A stretch of 64,000 bases of DNA, taken from contig JACKNN010000002.1 of assembly GCA_024234855.1 (NCBI GenBank), forward strand, positions 434,001 to 498,000, read 5' to 3'. The position numbers and the translations under genes are program-made. This DNA is from Pseudomonadales bacterium (GTDB taxonomy: Bacteria; Pseudomonadota; Gammaproteobacteria; Pseudomonadales; Halieaceae). The notes below the pieces were generated by a model, which did not search any database, was not told where the DNA came from, and saw only the letters and a program-made list of their open reading frames with translations. Shown here in pieces: positions 35,512 through 45,498 of this stretch. Each line of letters starts with the position of its first letter. Position 1 is the stretch's first letter.

Positions 35512-37937
35512 GCAACTCCCGGAGTATTTTTCACCATGCACTCAAGGCGTTTGACCAGCTGGTATTTTCGTACCCCAGGGTCATTGTCGGGCTGGTACTG
35601 CTGGTCACGGTGTTCTTCGCCCTGCAGGTTCCCGGCGTGCGCATGTATTCGGACTTTGCCGATCTGCTGCCGCAGGAGCACCCCTATATCAAGCTGCACA
35701 ATCAGATCCGGGACAGTTTTGGCGGCGCCAACAACATCATTCTGTCGCTGGAAGTGAAGCAGGGCGACGTGTTTGCAGACGATGTACTCAAACGCATTGA
35801 TCGCCTGACCCAGAAAATCGACCAGTTACCGGGGGTGAACCACAACACGGTGGCGAGCATCACCCACCGTACCGTGCGCAAGGTGTGGTTGACGGAGACG
35901 GGCGATGTGAACTCGGCGCCATACTTTGACGGCCAGAAAACCCAGTGGAGCGCTGCCGAGCTGGCACAGATGCGCGAGGACATCAGGGCCAATCCCCGGG
36001 TATACGGCCTGCTGGTATCCCCAGACCTGAAGGCGGTACTGATCAAGGCGACCTTCAACGAGGGCGAACTGGATTACCGCGCCATCTTTGACCAGGTTCG
36101 CACCATTCGCGAGCAGGAGTCTGATGAGGCCGTTAATCTTTATGTCACTGGGCAGCCCACACTGGTCGGATGGGTCTATACCTATGTTGAACAGATCCTG
36201 CAGGTATTTCTTTACACCGCGCTCATCCTGATCAGTTTGCTGGTCGTCTATTTCCGACGGCTGTACGGTATCCTGCTGCCGCTGTTCGGGATTATTCTCG
36301 CGACGACCTGGGGCCTGGGCATCATCTCCTTGCTGGGCTATAACCTGGACCCACTGACGCTGGTTGTGCCCTTTCTGATTTCCGCGCGGGCGATGTCCCA
36401 CGGTGTGCAGTTGGTGCAGCGCTACTATCTCGAGTTCGAGCTTGTGGGCGATGGGCGACAGGCGGCACACAACACCTTCGACAGCCTGTTTCGTCCCGGC
36501 TCATTGGGCGTGGTATCTGATGCTATAGGCCTGCTCCTCATATCCCTGGGCTCGGTTCCTATCAATACCAAAATGGCGTACTACGCTTCCCTCTGGGCCG
36601 CGGCGGTCATTCCGACGGTGCTGGTGTTTATTCCCGCCGCATTGAGCGTGTTGCCGCAACCGAGGCGACGGGCGAGCGGCGCCGCGGGCCAGTCCCGGCT
36701 GTTGGCCGTACTGCCCGATATATCAGGCATTATCAGTAATCGCGGGCGGGCAACCGGCATTCTGCTCCTGATGGGCTGCCTGGCGGCGGGGGGGCTTTAC
36801 CTGAGTTCCTGGGTGCAGATAGGAGAGTCTGAACCCGGTTCGCCGATCCTTTACCCGGAGCATGACTACAACCGCTCTTCCGAAATGATCAACGACCTGT
36901 TTCCCGGTTCAGAGGAACTGTTCATTGTTGCCCGCACCGATGAGCCCAACGGTATCAAACGGCCGGAGGTGCTCATCGCGCTGGATAATTTCCAGCGGCA
37001 CATGCTCAATGACCCCGATCTGGGCGGTGCCAAACTGGTGACCGACCTGATTAAACAGGTCAACCGGATTTTTCACAGTAACGATCCGCGCTGGGCGCAG
37101 ATTCCGGATACCGACGCCTATGTGGGCGGACTGCTGTTCGCCTACGAGGCTTCCAGTCCCGTACCCGGCGCGTCCCGTGAGTTTGTCGATACCGACGCCC
37201 AGAATGCCAATATGGTGTTCTTCTACAAAGACCACAAAGGGGAGACCATTCGTCGGGCTATTCATCAGGCCAAGGAGTGGATCAATGATCCCGCCAATCA
37301 GGTTGAGGGGCTGCAGATACTGCTGGCCGGGGGCTCAATCGGTGTCACTGCCGCTATCAACGAAGCCTCTTTCGCCACCAATCTGTTGGTGATTCCGCTG
37401 GTGCTCGCCCTGATCTTTGTTTTTGTGACGGCATTTTACTGGTCCTTCAGCGCCGGTTTTCTGATGATGCTCGCGATGGTATTTGCGACCACCCTGACCT
37501 ACGCCTATATGGGGGTGAAGGGCATAGGCATCAATGTCAACACAGTGCCGATCATTGCCGTTGGGATCGGTGTGGGTATCGATTACTCCATTTACATAAT
37601 GGACCGTATTCGCGAGGAGGCTGCCAGGGGTGTTGGTCTGGATGCCGCTATTGCCAACACCCTCAGTAGCACCGGTCTGGCGGTGGGCTTTACTGCCGCT
37701 TCACTGATCGGCGGGGTGGTGATGTGGGTATTTTTGTCCGACCTTCGCTTCCAGGCGGACGCCGCCCTGCTGCTGTGCGTCATGTTGCTGCTGAATGCGG
37801 CGGCGGCGGTATTTCTCGTGCCAGCTTGGATTCGCGTTTTCAAACCGAAATTTATCATGGACGCGCATTACGACCAGGATGGAATCCTGGTCAACGATGC
37901 GCGGGATGTGGCGCCGGCAGAAGTGGGGAAGTTTTAG
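35508..37937 (+). CDS. RND/MMPL-family inner-membrane transporter
   Basis: An 809-residue proton-driven permease. It has a helix near residues 24-43, a large periplasmic loop, five more helices, then the pattern repeats. GIGVGIDYSIYIMDRIREE in the second half carries the family-type conserved Asp. Members move lipids, hopanoids or hydrophobic molecules (MmpL, HpnN) rather than acting as tripartite antibiotic pumps; no membrane-fusion or TolC gene is nearby. Overlaps the YCF48-like gene by four bases and leads into the DUF1302 and DUF1329 genes, so the four probably form one envelope-spanning system. Confidence 0.9.
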   Translation: MSNSRSIFHHALKAFDQLVFSYPRVIVGLVLLVTVFFALQVPGVRMYSDFADLLPQEHPYIKLHNQIRDSFGGANNIILSLEVKQGDVFADDVLKRIDRLTQKIDQLPGVNHNTVASITHRTVRKVWLTETGDVNSAPYFDGQKTQWSAAELAQMREDIRANPRVYGLLVSPDLKAVLIKATFNEGELDYRAIFDQVRTIREQESDEAVNLYVTGQPTLVGWVYTYVEQILQVFLYTALILISLLVVYFRRLYGILLPLFGIILATTWGLGIISLLGYNLDPLTLVVPFLISARAMSHGVQLVQRYYLEFELVGDGRQAAHNTFDSLFRPGSLGVVSDAIGLLLISLGSVPINTKMAYYASLWAAAVIPTVLVFIPAALSVLPQPRRRASGAAGQSRLLAVLPDISGIISNRGRATGILLLMGCLAAGGLYLSSWVQIGESEPGSPILYPEHDYNRSSEMINDLFPGSEELFIVARTDEPNGIKRPEVLIALDNFQRHMLNDPDLGGAKLVTDLIKQVNRIFHSNDPRWAQIPDTDAYVGGLLFAYEASSPVPGASREFVDTDAQNANMVFFYKDHKGETIRRAIHQAKEWINDPANQVEGLQILLAGGSIGVTAAINEASFATNLLVIPLVLALIFVFVTAFYWSFSAGFLMMLAMVFATTLTYAYMGVKGIGINVNTVPIIAVGIGVGIDYSIYIMDRIREEAARGVGLDAAIANTLSSTGLAVGFTAASLIGGVVMWVFLSDLRFQADAALLLCVMLLLNAAAAVFLVPAWIRVFKPKFIMDAHYDQDGILVNDARDVAPAEVGKF

Positions 37938-38117
37938 CAAATGTTCCGGATAGGTTGCCCCGGGTCAGTTGCCCGTCAGGTTCTATAATAAGGAAAGATG
38001 TAATAGGTGAGAGCAGCAGGGAGAGGTCAGGAAAGAGCGTTGCTGGTAATTTTCAGGGCCGGTGGAGCGATCGATACTTAATGTACAGCAAGAATGACAG
38101 AAACACTGGAGAACATT

Positions 38118-40190
38118 ATGCCTTATTCAGTAGAGAAGAAAGGGGGGGAATCCAGAGCCGACAGCATGGTGGTCTGCATGGCATTAGCTGTTTTGGTGGC
38201 ACTGAGTTCATTTCAGGTACTGGCGGATGATATGGAAGTCGCGGGTTTTGTTGAAAACGCGACTTACAATCGAGAGAGCTACGGGATTTCCAAGTTCCGC
38301 AATACCGCGCAGGCGGAATTTGCCAAGGATATCAGTGGCGCTTTCAATACATCCAGTTTGAGATTCAACGCGACACTGCGGGTCACCTATGATGGTGTGT
38401 ACGATCTGAATGACGATCAATGGGGCAATAAAGCAGGTGGCTCCATTATGTTGGAGAACGGCACTTTCGGCCCCCCGGTCCCTTATGGCGGCGGTGCGAA
38501 ATTTGCCGTTAACGGCGTGCCTACGGGCTTTCCGCCGACACTGGGCTTTCCGCCTTCAACCGATTTCACGCCTTTTTTTGGCAGCCCGCAGTCACCCAAT
38601 GCCATGTTTGGCCTGCCCAACGTGGATTCCCTGAACAATCCCAACGAAGGTCTCGAAGTACTCGGCGCTCATCTGGGTGACCTGAACGGCGGCGTGACTT
38701 TCGGGGTGCCGGTACAACCCTGTAATAAGGATAAGCGCGGTTGCAAGCCCTTGAAGAACTATATGGATCTCGACAAGAACGAGATGGCCTGGTCCGATTT
38801 CAATGATCAACAGGACTGGATCCGTGAGTTCTACCTGGCCGGCAACTACGACCTGAAGAGCGGCAACCAGTTGGGCTTTAAACTGGGCAAGCAACAGATC
38901 GTCTGGGGCCGCACCGACCTGTTTCGGGTGCTGGATGTCATCAATCCGGTAGATTACAGCCGCAACAATATCTACGATGAACTGGAAGATATCCGGATTC
39001 CGCAATGGATGGCTGAGCTGGAGTACCGCTGGGGCGCCACCAACTTCTTCGACGATGCCAACCTGTCCTTTGTCTGGAATTTCGACAAGTTCCGTCCCGC
39101 CAACCTGGGGCAGGCGGGGCAGCCCTACCAGATTCTGGATGCGGGGTCTCTGTTTCGCGGCTTGTCCAACTGCTGGCAAAACGGTTGTACTGTTTCCAAC
39201 TTTCCGATACCCGGCCCCGAGGGCGGCCTTGCCGGCCTGGGTGCGGTGGATTTCGGGCCGGGCGTGATCGGTATTCGGGATGTGGACCTGCCCGACTGGA
39301 GCCTGTCGAACACCCAGTTTGGGGTCAAGTTTGAAGGCCTGATAAACGAAATCGGTTTTTCCCTTAATTTTCTCGAGACAAGGCAGCAGTTGCCTTCGTT
39401 GCATGGCGACGTGGAAAGCATTGATCCCTTTAATCCCTTTGCCATCGCTAACTACGATTACGCCCTGGCGTTTGACGTCGAGTTCCCCCGGGTGACCCTG
39501 GTCGGTGGCTCCCTGGATTTGTACTGGGACGAAATCAAGTCGGCATTTCGCATTGAAGTCGCGGGCACCGATGGCGAGGAATTTGCCGATACCTCTACCC
39601 CCGAGCTCTATTCGGAATCTGACGTAATCCGTTGGGTCGTGGGCTGGGACCGCAACACCTTTATTCCCTTCCTCAACAAGAACCGGGCATTCCTGATCTC
39701 GGCACAGGCCTTTGGTCAGCACCTGCTGGATCACAATGAGAGTCTCGGGGCGGTAGTTCCGGGCCTGCCCCCACCCGGCAAGGTGGGCATGGCCGAGAAC
39801 GAGGACAATTACCTGTTCACCCTGCTGATCCAGGGCTGGTACATGAACGACAGGCTGAACCCGCAACTTATCATGGCGCACGATTATGAATCCGGGCACA
39901 CCACAGTAGCGCCTGCCATTGAATGGCTGCTGGATGACAACTGGCAGTTCACCCTGCGCGCCAACTACAAGCTTAACGACGGCGTCAGCAAATGGGATGA
40001 CAACCGGGCCGCTATTCCCTATCCGGGGCTGTCCGCGGCGTTGACCGGAGGTGCTACCACTGCCCTGGCCGGTACGCCGAGCAATGGCAGTTTGCGCGGT
40101 GTCAACCCGCTGGGTCGATTTGCCGATGGTCCGCTGGGTATGGCCCAGGAGGAAGATGAAATTCAACTCACTATTCGGTATCGGTTCTAA
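38118..40190 (+). CDS. DUF1302 outer-membrane beta-barrel protein
   Basis: A 690-residue exported protein of the DUF1302 family. A signal peptide (MALAVLVALSSFQVLA) precedes many alternating beta-strand segments, and the C terminus is IQLTIRYRF, ending in the Phe typical of outer-membrane barrels. Signature-like segments are KLGKQQIVWGRTDLFRVLDV and VGWDRNTFIPFLN. ATG 38118 was chosen because TGGAGA lies eight bases upstream; an ATG at 38094 is in frame. The function of the family is not established. Pairing with DUF1329 is a recurrent arrangement and suggests outer-membrane traffic of hydrophobic compounds. Confidence 0.88.
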   Translation: MPYSVEKKGGESRADSMVVCMALAVLVALSSFQVLADDMEVAGFVENATYNRESYGISKFRNTAQAEFAKDISGAFNTSSLRFNATLRVTYDGVYDLNDDQWGNKAGGSIMLENGTFGPPVPYGGGAKFAVNGVPTGFPPTLGFPPSTDFTPFFGSPQSPNAMFGLPNVDSLNNPNEGLEVLGAHLGDLNGGVTFGVPVQPCNKDKRGCKPLKNYMDLDKNEMAWSDFNDQQDWIREFYLAGNYDLKSGNQLGFKLGKQQIVWGRTDLFRVLDVINPVDYSRNNIYDELEDIRIPQWMAELEYRWGATNFFDDANLSFVWNFDKFRPANLGQAGQPYQILDAGSLFRGLSNCWQNGCTVSNFPIPGPEGGLAGLGAVDFGPGVIGIRDVDLPDWSLSNTQFGVKFEGLINEIGFSLNFLETRQQLPSLHGDVESIDPFNPFAIANYDYALAFDVEFPRVTLVGGSLDLYWDEIKSAFRIEVAGTDGEEFADTSTPELYSESDVIRWVVGWDRNTFIPFLNKNRAFLISAQAFGQHLLDHNESLGAVVPGLPPPGKVGMAENEDNYLFTLLIQGWYMNDRLNPQLIMAHDYESGHTTVAPAIEWLLDDNWQFTLRANYKLNDGVSKWDDNRAAIPYPGLSAALTGGATTALAGTPSNGSLRGVNPLGRFADGPLGMAQEEDEIQLTIRYRF

Positions 40191-40214
40191 CAGGACTATT
40201 GGGAGAAAAACATT

Positions 40215-41534
40215 ATGAAAGTTTACAGTAAGATTCTCACGGGCTTTCTACTTTCAGGACTGGCCGCGAGTGGGTGGGCTCAGGATGCCACCATGGAAGA
40301 CGTGGAACGGAGTTTCCACCCCTACGACTTTGAAACGCCGCAAACCGGCGCTCTGCAACCCGGGGTCGTTGTCACCCAGGCGAACGTCGATGAGATAGCA
40401 AAGGACTTCCTGGATGAGGGAATGTACCAGATGGTCAAGGATGGCTGGGTTGAATTGACAGTCGGTAAACTCACGTCTATTCCGTTGAACGAGAAATATA
40501 TCGATGCCACCAGGATTAATCTCAATACCGCCACCCTGGGAGAGCAGGTAGGTGAACTGAATGGCTATGTCGCCGGCCGTCCTTTCCCCACTCCGCCAAA
40601 TCTGGAGGATCCACGGGCGGGCGAAAAGCTGGCGTGGAATTATCGCTTCTCCCTGCACTTTGGCGATTCTGGTGCCATTGGCCCGTTCTACTGGAAGTAC
40701 CGCGACATGGAAAGCGGTAAGGTGGAGAAGACGTTGAAGATGGAGTTCAATGCTTACAACTGGAAGCATCGTACCCTGGAACCGCCTATCCCGCAGGTGG
40801 AAGACAACCCCGGCGACCTTTTCCGCACCATTTACATGAGAGTGGATGAGCCGTTCGATGTCAAAAACACCCAGCTGCTCATTCATCGTTATGATAATGA
40901 TCTAAAACGTGACAATGCCTGGCTGTATCTTGGCTTTCAGCGCCGGGTGCGTCGCCTGGCCTCGGGCCAGATCACCGATGCCTTCCTTGGCTCCGATTTG
41001 ATGATCGAAGACTTCGAGGGTTACAACGGACGTATCTCGGATATGCAGTGGACGTATAAGGGCGTACGCTGGATGCTGGTGCCATTCTACGAGCACAACG
41101 AAATGGTGTTGGGCGATGAATTCAAGGAAGACGACGGTTTTCAATACATCACCTTCGGCGGCAAGGGCGGCTGTTTTCCCAATATCACCTGGCAGGTGCG
41201 CAAGCAGTATCTGCTGGAGGCGAGGCCGGTTGATTCCAGTCATCCGGTGGGCCATCGGGATATCTTTCTCGATGCCCAGACCTTTGCCTTTTCCCGAATC
41301 AATATTTACGATCGAGGCGACAAGTTGTGGAAGATGTGGTTTATCAACCAGGGTCCGGACTACGCCAGCATGCCCGCCAACCAGGGTCGCGGGGTGCCGG
41401 TTTACGACGGTTTCGGCATGATGGATATCCAGGCCATGCACTGCACCACCGCGCAAATGCGTACGGAAATCCATCCCGAGCGGGTAACGCCGAAGCGATT
41501 TACGCCACAGTATATGCGGGCGGTCGGCAAATAG
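40215..41534 (+). CDS. DUF1329 periplasmic protein (LolA/LolB-like fold)
   Basis: A 439-residue exported protein with signal peptide MKVYSKILTGFLLSGLAASGWAQ cut after Ala-Gln. The DUF1329 family has an outer-membrane-lipoprotein-carrier-like fold that forms a hydrophobic pocket, so lipid or hydrophobe carriage is likely but unproven. Conserved segments are NAYNWKHRTLEPPIPQV, YLGFQRRVRRLA and FDTP-like acidic loops. GGGAGAAAAAC upstream of the ATG is a good ribosome site. It lies 24 bases after the DUF1302 gene. Confidence 0.88.
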   Translation: MKVYSKILTGFLLSGLAASGWAQDATMEDVERSFHPYDFETPQTGALQPGVVVTQANVDEIAKDFLDEGMYQMVKDGWVELTVGKLTSIPLNEKYIDATRINLNTATLGEQVGELNGYVAGRPFPTPPNLEDPRAGEKLAWNYRFSLHFGDSGAIGPFYWKYRDMESGKVEKTLKMEFNAYNWKHRTLEPPIPQVEDNPGDLFRTIYMRVDEPFDVKNTQLLIHRYDNDLKRDNAWLYLGFQRRVRRLASGQITDAFLGSDLMIEDFEGYNGRISDMQWTYKGVRWMLVPFYEHNEMVLGDEFKEDDGFQYITFGGKGGCFPNITWQVRKQYLLEARPVDSSHPVGHRDIFLDAQTFAFSRINIYDRGDKLWKMWFINQGPDYASMPANQGRGVPVYDGFGMMDIQAMHCTTAQMRTEIHPERVTPKRFTPQYMRAVGK

Positions 41535-41545
41535 CGTTAACAGGC

Positions 41546-41576
41546 GCAACCAGTTGGACAGTGGTCCACTGGTTGC
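41546..41576 (+). terminator. Long stem-loop between the DUF1329 gene and the hydroxylase operon
   Basis: GCAACCAGTTGGAC (41546-41559) and GTCCACTGGTTGC (41564-41576) pair over 13 bases with one bulged T and a 4-base loop. It begins 11 bases after the DUF1329 stop codon. There is no T run behind it, so it may be a pause or processing site that separates two operon segments. Confidence 0.5.
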
Positions 41577-41640
41577 CTACTTTGAAGTATAGCGCTGCTA
41601 TAAGCCATCGATGCTGTAGCCGGCGCAAAAGGAGAGTTTG

Positions 41641-42510
41641 ATGAGTACCCGTGTTTTAACTGAATTCGATCTGTTATTGCCAGCGAGCCTGGAAGAAGCA
41701 CTGGATATGCTGGAGCGCGAGCGAAGTGCCGTAACCGTGTTGTCCGGTGGCACGGATCTTCTGGTCGCGATGAAAGCGGGTTTCAAGACCGCCAAGGCGA
41801 TGAGTCTGGCGCACCTGCGCAACCTGGATTTCCTGGCCTACGACAGTGGCTCCGGCTTGCGAATGGGGCCCAGAACCACCATCGCCCAGATCGTCGATTC
41901 CGCGGATGTCAAACAGCATTACCCCGCGCTGTGGCAGGCCGCCAAAATATTTGCGACGCCACAGTTGCGCAATACGGCGACGGTGGTGGGCAACCTGTTG
42001 CGCGGCTCCCCAGCCGGCGATTGCAGCGCAGCCGTTTCGGCGCTGGGGGGCACCCTGGTGATGGCCAGTGCCCAGGGCAGGCGGGAGGTGCATGTCGATA
42101 ATTTGTGGGTCTCCTACGGTGTCACTGCGCGGGCCGATAATGAAATGGCGGTGGAGTTACGAATTCCTGCGCCGACCAAGGGGACCGTTTCGGCCTTCAG
42201 GCGCCTGACCAGGGTCAACGAGGACCTTGCCAAGTTGAATGTAGCTGCATGCCTGCAGCTGGACGGTTCCACCTGCACGGGCGCGCGCCTGGCCATGGGT
42301 TGTGTAGCACCGACCATGATACGTTTGCCATCGGCGGAGGCCGTCCTGACGGGGGCGACGATTAACGATGATACCCTGGCGCTGGCGGCCGAGGCGGTGC
42401 AGCAGGATATCTCGCCCATAGACGACCAGCGCTCTACGGCCGAGTACCGACGGGCGGTGGCCGGTGTCTATCTGAAACGCACCGTGCAGCAGGCCTGTGG
42501 CATCGCCTAG
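41641..42510 (+). CDS. Xanthine-dehydrogenase-family FAD-binding subunit
   Basis: The 289-residue medium (FAD) subunit of a three-subunit molybdenum hydroxylase (CoxM/HcrB type). FAD contacts are GGTDLLVAMKAG near residue 40 and the strongly conserved TVVGNLLRGSPAGDCSAA. It moves electrons from the 2Fe-2S subunit to an acceptor. AGGAGA seven bases upstream supports ATG 41641. First gene of a probable eight-gene operon reaching 49846. Confidence 0.93.
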   Translation: MSTRVLTEFDLLLPASLEEALDMLERERSAVTVLSGGTDLLVAMKAGFKTAKAMSLAHLRNLDFLAYDSGSGLRMGPRTTIAQIVDSADVKQHYPALWQAAKIFATPQLRNTATVVGNLLRGSPAGDCSAAVSALGGTLVMASAQGRREVHVDNLWVSYGVTARADNEMAVELRIPAPTKGTVSAFRRLTRVNEDLAKLNVAACLQLDGSTCTGARLAMGCVAPTMIRLPSAEAVLTGATINDDTLALAAEAVQQDISPIDDQRSTAEYRRAVAGVYLKRTVQQACGIA

Positions 42511-42567
42511 GGCTTTACTGAATCAGCGTGGAAAACATCGCGTTCGCAAGGAGATGAGGATCCAATC

Positions 42568-43053
42568 ATGAGCAAGCATTTCGTAACTCTTAACGTAAAT
42601 GGCGAAGACCACGATGTGGTGGTGGCTTCCAACAAAACACTGCTGGATGTGTTGCGTGACCAATTAAATATGCCGGAAACCAAGTATGGCTGTGGTACTG
42701 GCGAGTGCGGAGCCTGCACGGTACTGGTGGAGGACTTTACCGCTATCAATTCGTGCATGACATTGGCCGCCACTATGGATGGTCGGAAAATAACGACCGC
42801 TGCGGGATTGCAAAAAGGTAATGAACTTCATCCGGTACAGCAGGCCTTTATCGACAAGGCTGCGGTCCAGTGTGGTTATTGTACGCCGGGTATGGTGATA
42901 AAGAGTGTGAGTCTGCTGGCGAAGAACCCAAACCCCACGGAGCAGGAAATTCGAGAGGGTCTGGAGGGCAGTATTTGTCGTTGTACCGGTTATCTAAAAA
43001 TCGTCGAGGCAGTTGCTGCCGCGAGTAAGGCTATGGCCGGGACTGCAGGTTGA
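42568..43053 (+). CDS. Xanthine-dehydrogenase-family 2Fe-2S subunit
   Basis: The 161-residue small subunit with two 2Fe-2S clusters. The plant-ferredoxin-type site uses Cys42, Cys47, Cys50 and Cys63 (GCGTGECGAC). The second site uses Cys102, Cys105, Cys137 and Cys139 (CGYC and CRC). It relays electrons from the molybdenum centre to FAD. AAGGAGA upstream of the ATG; the Mo-binding subunit starts ten bases after its stop. Confidence 0.95.
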   Translation: MSKHFVTLNVNGEDHDVVVASNKTLLDVLRDQLNMPETKYGCGTGECGACTVLVEDFTAINSCMTLAATMDGRKITTAAGLQKGNELHPVQQAFIDKAAVQCGYCTPGMVIKSVSLLAKNPNPTEQEIREGLEGSICRCTGYLKIVEAVAAASKAMAGTAG

Positions 43054-43063
43054 GGATACGAAC

Positions 43064-45424
43064 ATGGGTGAATTGAAAACGGTAGGAAAAAGCATTGAGC
43101 GGGTCGATATCCGGGCCAAGGTCTGCGGCACGGCAGTTTACGCGGCTGATATTAAATTTCCCGGCATGCTGCATGGCAAGGTTGTGCGCTGTTACGAGCA
43201 CGCCCACGCCAGAGTCAAGCGCCTGGATTTGTCGGCAGCGGCTAAAGTGCCCGGTGTCATCAAAGTACTGGGGCCGAAGGATGTCACAACTAAAAAATAC
43301 AACCAGTCGGTTATCGATCTGATGGCATCGAAAACCGAAGGCCAAATGCTGGGAGACATCGAAGAGCAGAGTATATTCACCGAGCACGTCAAATTTTATG
43401 GTGACGGAATCGCGGGGATAATCGCCATCAGCGAAGAAGTGGCCGAGCGTGCCGCGCAACTGGTCAAAGTCGAGTATGAACCGCTGCCGGTGTACCTTAC
43501 ACCAGAGGAATCGGGGGCCCCCGACGCGGTGCAGTTTACCCCGGAAAAACCCGGCAACCGGGCTTTTCAGTTGCCCGAAGCCATGTTCCCCGGCAATGCG
43601 CTGGGCTGGGGTGATGTCGACAAGGCATTCGAAGAAGCCGACCTGGTGATCGAGGATACGTTCTATACGCCCAAACAGAAACAGTGCCAGATGGAGCCCA
43701 ATTCCTATGTGGCACTGTTCGATGATGAGGGCCGCCTCAACTGCTGGACGTCCGGGCAGATGCCCAAACTGGTTCACGAAAAATTGTCAAGATTGTTCGA
43801 ACTACCCATGTCGCGAGTGAAGATCAACCAGACCGTCGTCGGCGGTGGTTTTGGCGCCAGGCTGGGCATGGTGCTGGAACCGGAAGTGTGTGCCATGGCA
43901 CTTGCGGTGCCGGGCAAACCGGTCAAGATACAGCAACCCAGAGAGGAGGACTGGTTGACCTCACCCAGTCGCCACCCGTCGCGCTACTGGATGAAAATCG
44001 GCTTCAAGAAAGACGGTACGCCGGTGGCTATCGATGCCAAAAGTGTAAACTTCAAGGGTGGTTATTACCTGGACGGATCGGCTCTGGCCAGTACCACGGG
44101 ATTCTGGCTGCAGGGTATGTACAAGTTCCAGAACCTGCGTTACAAGGGCGAATCCTATTTCACCAACCAGCCGGTATGCGGCGCGTTTCGCGGTTACGGC
44201 AATCCGCAGACCAACTTCGTGCTCGAGCAAATGATAGAGCGCGCCTGTGTCGAGCTCAATCTCGATCCGCTGCAGTGGCGCCGCAAGTGGCACAAGGAGA
44301 CCGGTGACCTGAGCTGGCTCAACGCGACGCCCTACACGTCCTGCGCGCTGAACGAGTGCCTGGATCGCGGCGCCGCCGCCATCGGCTGGGAAGAAAAACG
44401 CAAGAAGTACGCCAACCAGACGGGAACCAAGCGTCGCGGTATAGGCGTCGCCGTGGGCAACCACACCAGCGGTGCCTTCCCGATGATCCTGGAGCATACC
44501 ACCTGTACCGTGCACCTGAACGAGGATGCATCCGCGACAGTGCTGGTCGCCTGCTCCGACCTGGGGCAGGGATCGCACACCACCCTGCGCCAGATCGCGG
44601 CTGAAACCCTGGGCTGGCCGATAGAGGATGTGCGCCTGGAAACCGGGGATTCCGACGCCAACGGCTTCGACATCGGTGCGCACGCAAGCCGGACACTCTA
44701 CGTGGGTGGCGCAGCCGTGATGAAGGCCTGCCAGGATGCGCGCGGGCAGTTGCTCGATCGCGCCGCGCGGATTCTCAAGGTCAACCGCGATGAACTGGAT
44801 ATGGATAACAAGACGATCTACGTCGAGGGTTCTCCGGAGCGCTCAGTCTCGGCCAGGGATATCTGCCGGGTGGGTATCTATAACTTCGTCGATCACGCCA
44901 CCGGTCTGCCCGAGGGCGAGATGGGTCAGATCCAGGCCTATGTCAGTTACAAGCCAGAGCAGAACTCACCGCCGTTTTTCGCCACCTTTGTGGAACTGGA
45001 GGTGGACCTTGAAACGGGCGAGGTCGAATTGCTGGAACTGGTCAGTAGCCACGATATCGGCAAGGCAATCCATCCGGCGATTTGCGAGGGCCAGATGGAG
45101 GGCGGCGCCCAGCAGGGTCTGGGCATGGCGTTAACGGAGGAGACCTACTTCAACGAGAAGGGGTTTGCCACCAACAACAGTTTCACCGACTACAAGATGC
45201 TGGGGGCATCCGATATGCCCAGGATGACCAGCATTCTGGTGGAGAACGGCGATCCCTACGGGCCCTTTGGCGCCAAGAGCGTGGGCGAGGCCGGGGTGGT
45301 GACACCCGTGGGAGCCACGGCCAATGCAATTTTCCAGGCGACAGGAATCCAGTTTACACAGGGTCCCATTACGCCGGAAAAAATTCTCCGCGCAATCAGG
45401 GAGAGGGGACAGACCTATGTCTGA
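43064..45424 (+). CDS. Xanthine-dehydrogenase-family Mo-binding catalytic subunit
   Basis: The 786-residue catalytic subunit of a molybdenum hydroxylase, which inserts an oxygen from water into a C-H bond. Cofactor-contact motifs are VVGGGFGARLG, CGAFRGYGNPQ and SDLGQGSHTT. The catalytic base is Glu742 in SVGEAGVVTP. Equivalents act on purines, N-heteroaromatics, aldehydes, CO or hydroxybenzoyl-CoA. The CO-dehydrogenase signature loop (VAYRCSFR) is not seen, so CO oxidation is unlikely; the substrate is otherwise open. ATG 43064 was chosen with GAGG eight bases upstream; no signal peptide. Confidence 0.94.
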   Translation: MGELKTVGKSIERVDIRAKVCGTAVYAADIKFPGMLHGKVVRCYEHAHARVKRLDLSAAAKVPGVIKVLGPKDVTTKKYNQSVIDLMASKTEGQMLGDIEEQSIFTEHVKFYGDGIAGIIAISEEVAERAAQLVKVEYEPLPVYLTPEESGAPDAVQFTPEKPGNRAFQLPEAMFPGNALGWGDVDKAFEEADLVIEDTFYTPKQKQCQMEPNSYVALFDDEGRLNCWTSGQMPKLVHEKLSRLFELPMSRVKINQTVVGGGFGARLGMVLEPEVCAMALAVPGKPVKIQQPREEDWLTSPSRHPSRYWMKIGFKKDGTPVAIDAKSVNFKGGYYLDGSALASTTGFWLQGMYKFQNLRYKGESYFTNQPVCGAFRGYGNPQTNFVLEQMIERACVELNLDPLQWRRKWHKETGDLSWLNATPYTSCALNECLDRGAAAIGWEEKRKKYANQTGTKRRGIGVAVGNHTSGAFPMILEHTTCTVHLNEDASATVLVACSDLGQGSHTTLRQIAAETLGWPIEDVRLETGDSDANGFDIGAHASRTLYVGGAAVMKACQDARGQLLDRAARILKVNRDELDMDNKTIYVEGSPERSVSARDICRVGIYNFVDHATGLPEGEMGQIQAYVSYKPEQNSPPFFATFVELEVDLETGEVELLELVSSHDIGKAIHPAICEGQMEGGAQQGLGMALTEETYFNEKGFATNNSFTDYKMLGASDMPRMTSILVENGDPYGPFGAKSVGEAGVVTPVGATANAIFQATGIQFTQGPITPEKILRAIRERGQTYV

Positions 45425-45498
45425 CAGGCTGCTCCAGCTGTTATAGTTGTATCTGCGCCAACCGGCGCCACCTATGGCAGCAGGGGAGTTGAAGGCGA

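Noticed and set aside
37938..38117. TATAAT at 37984 as a promoter for the DUF1302 gene
   Set aside because: No -35 box at 16-18 bases; the TTGCCC copies are at wrong spacings (9 and 23). Read-through from the RND gene is as likely.
38592..40166. 524-codon open frame opposite the DUF1302 gene
   Set aside because: No start signal and no recognisable domain; the plus strand has a signal peptide and barrel C terminus.
41641..45424. Aerobic carbon monoxide dehydrogenase
   Set aside because: Subunit types match, but the CoxL active-site loop VAYRCSFR is not present around the GAFRGYG motif.
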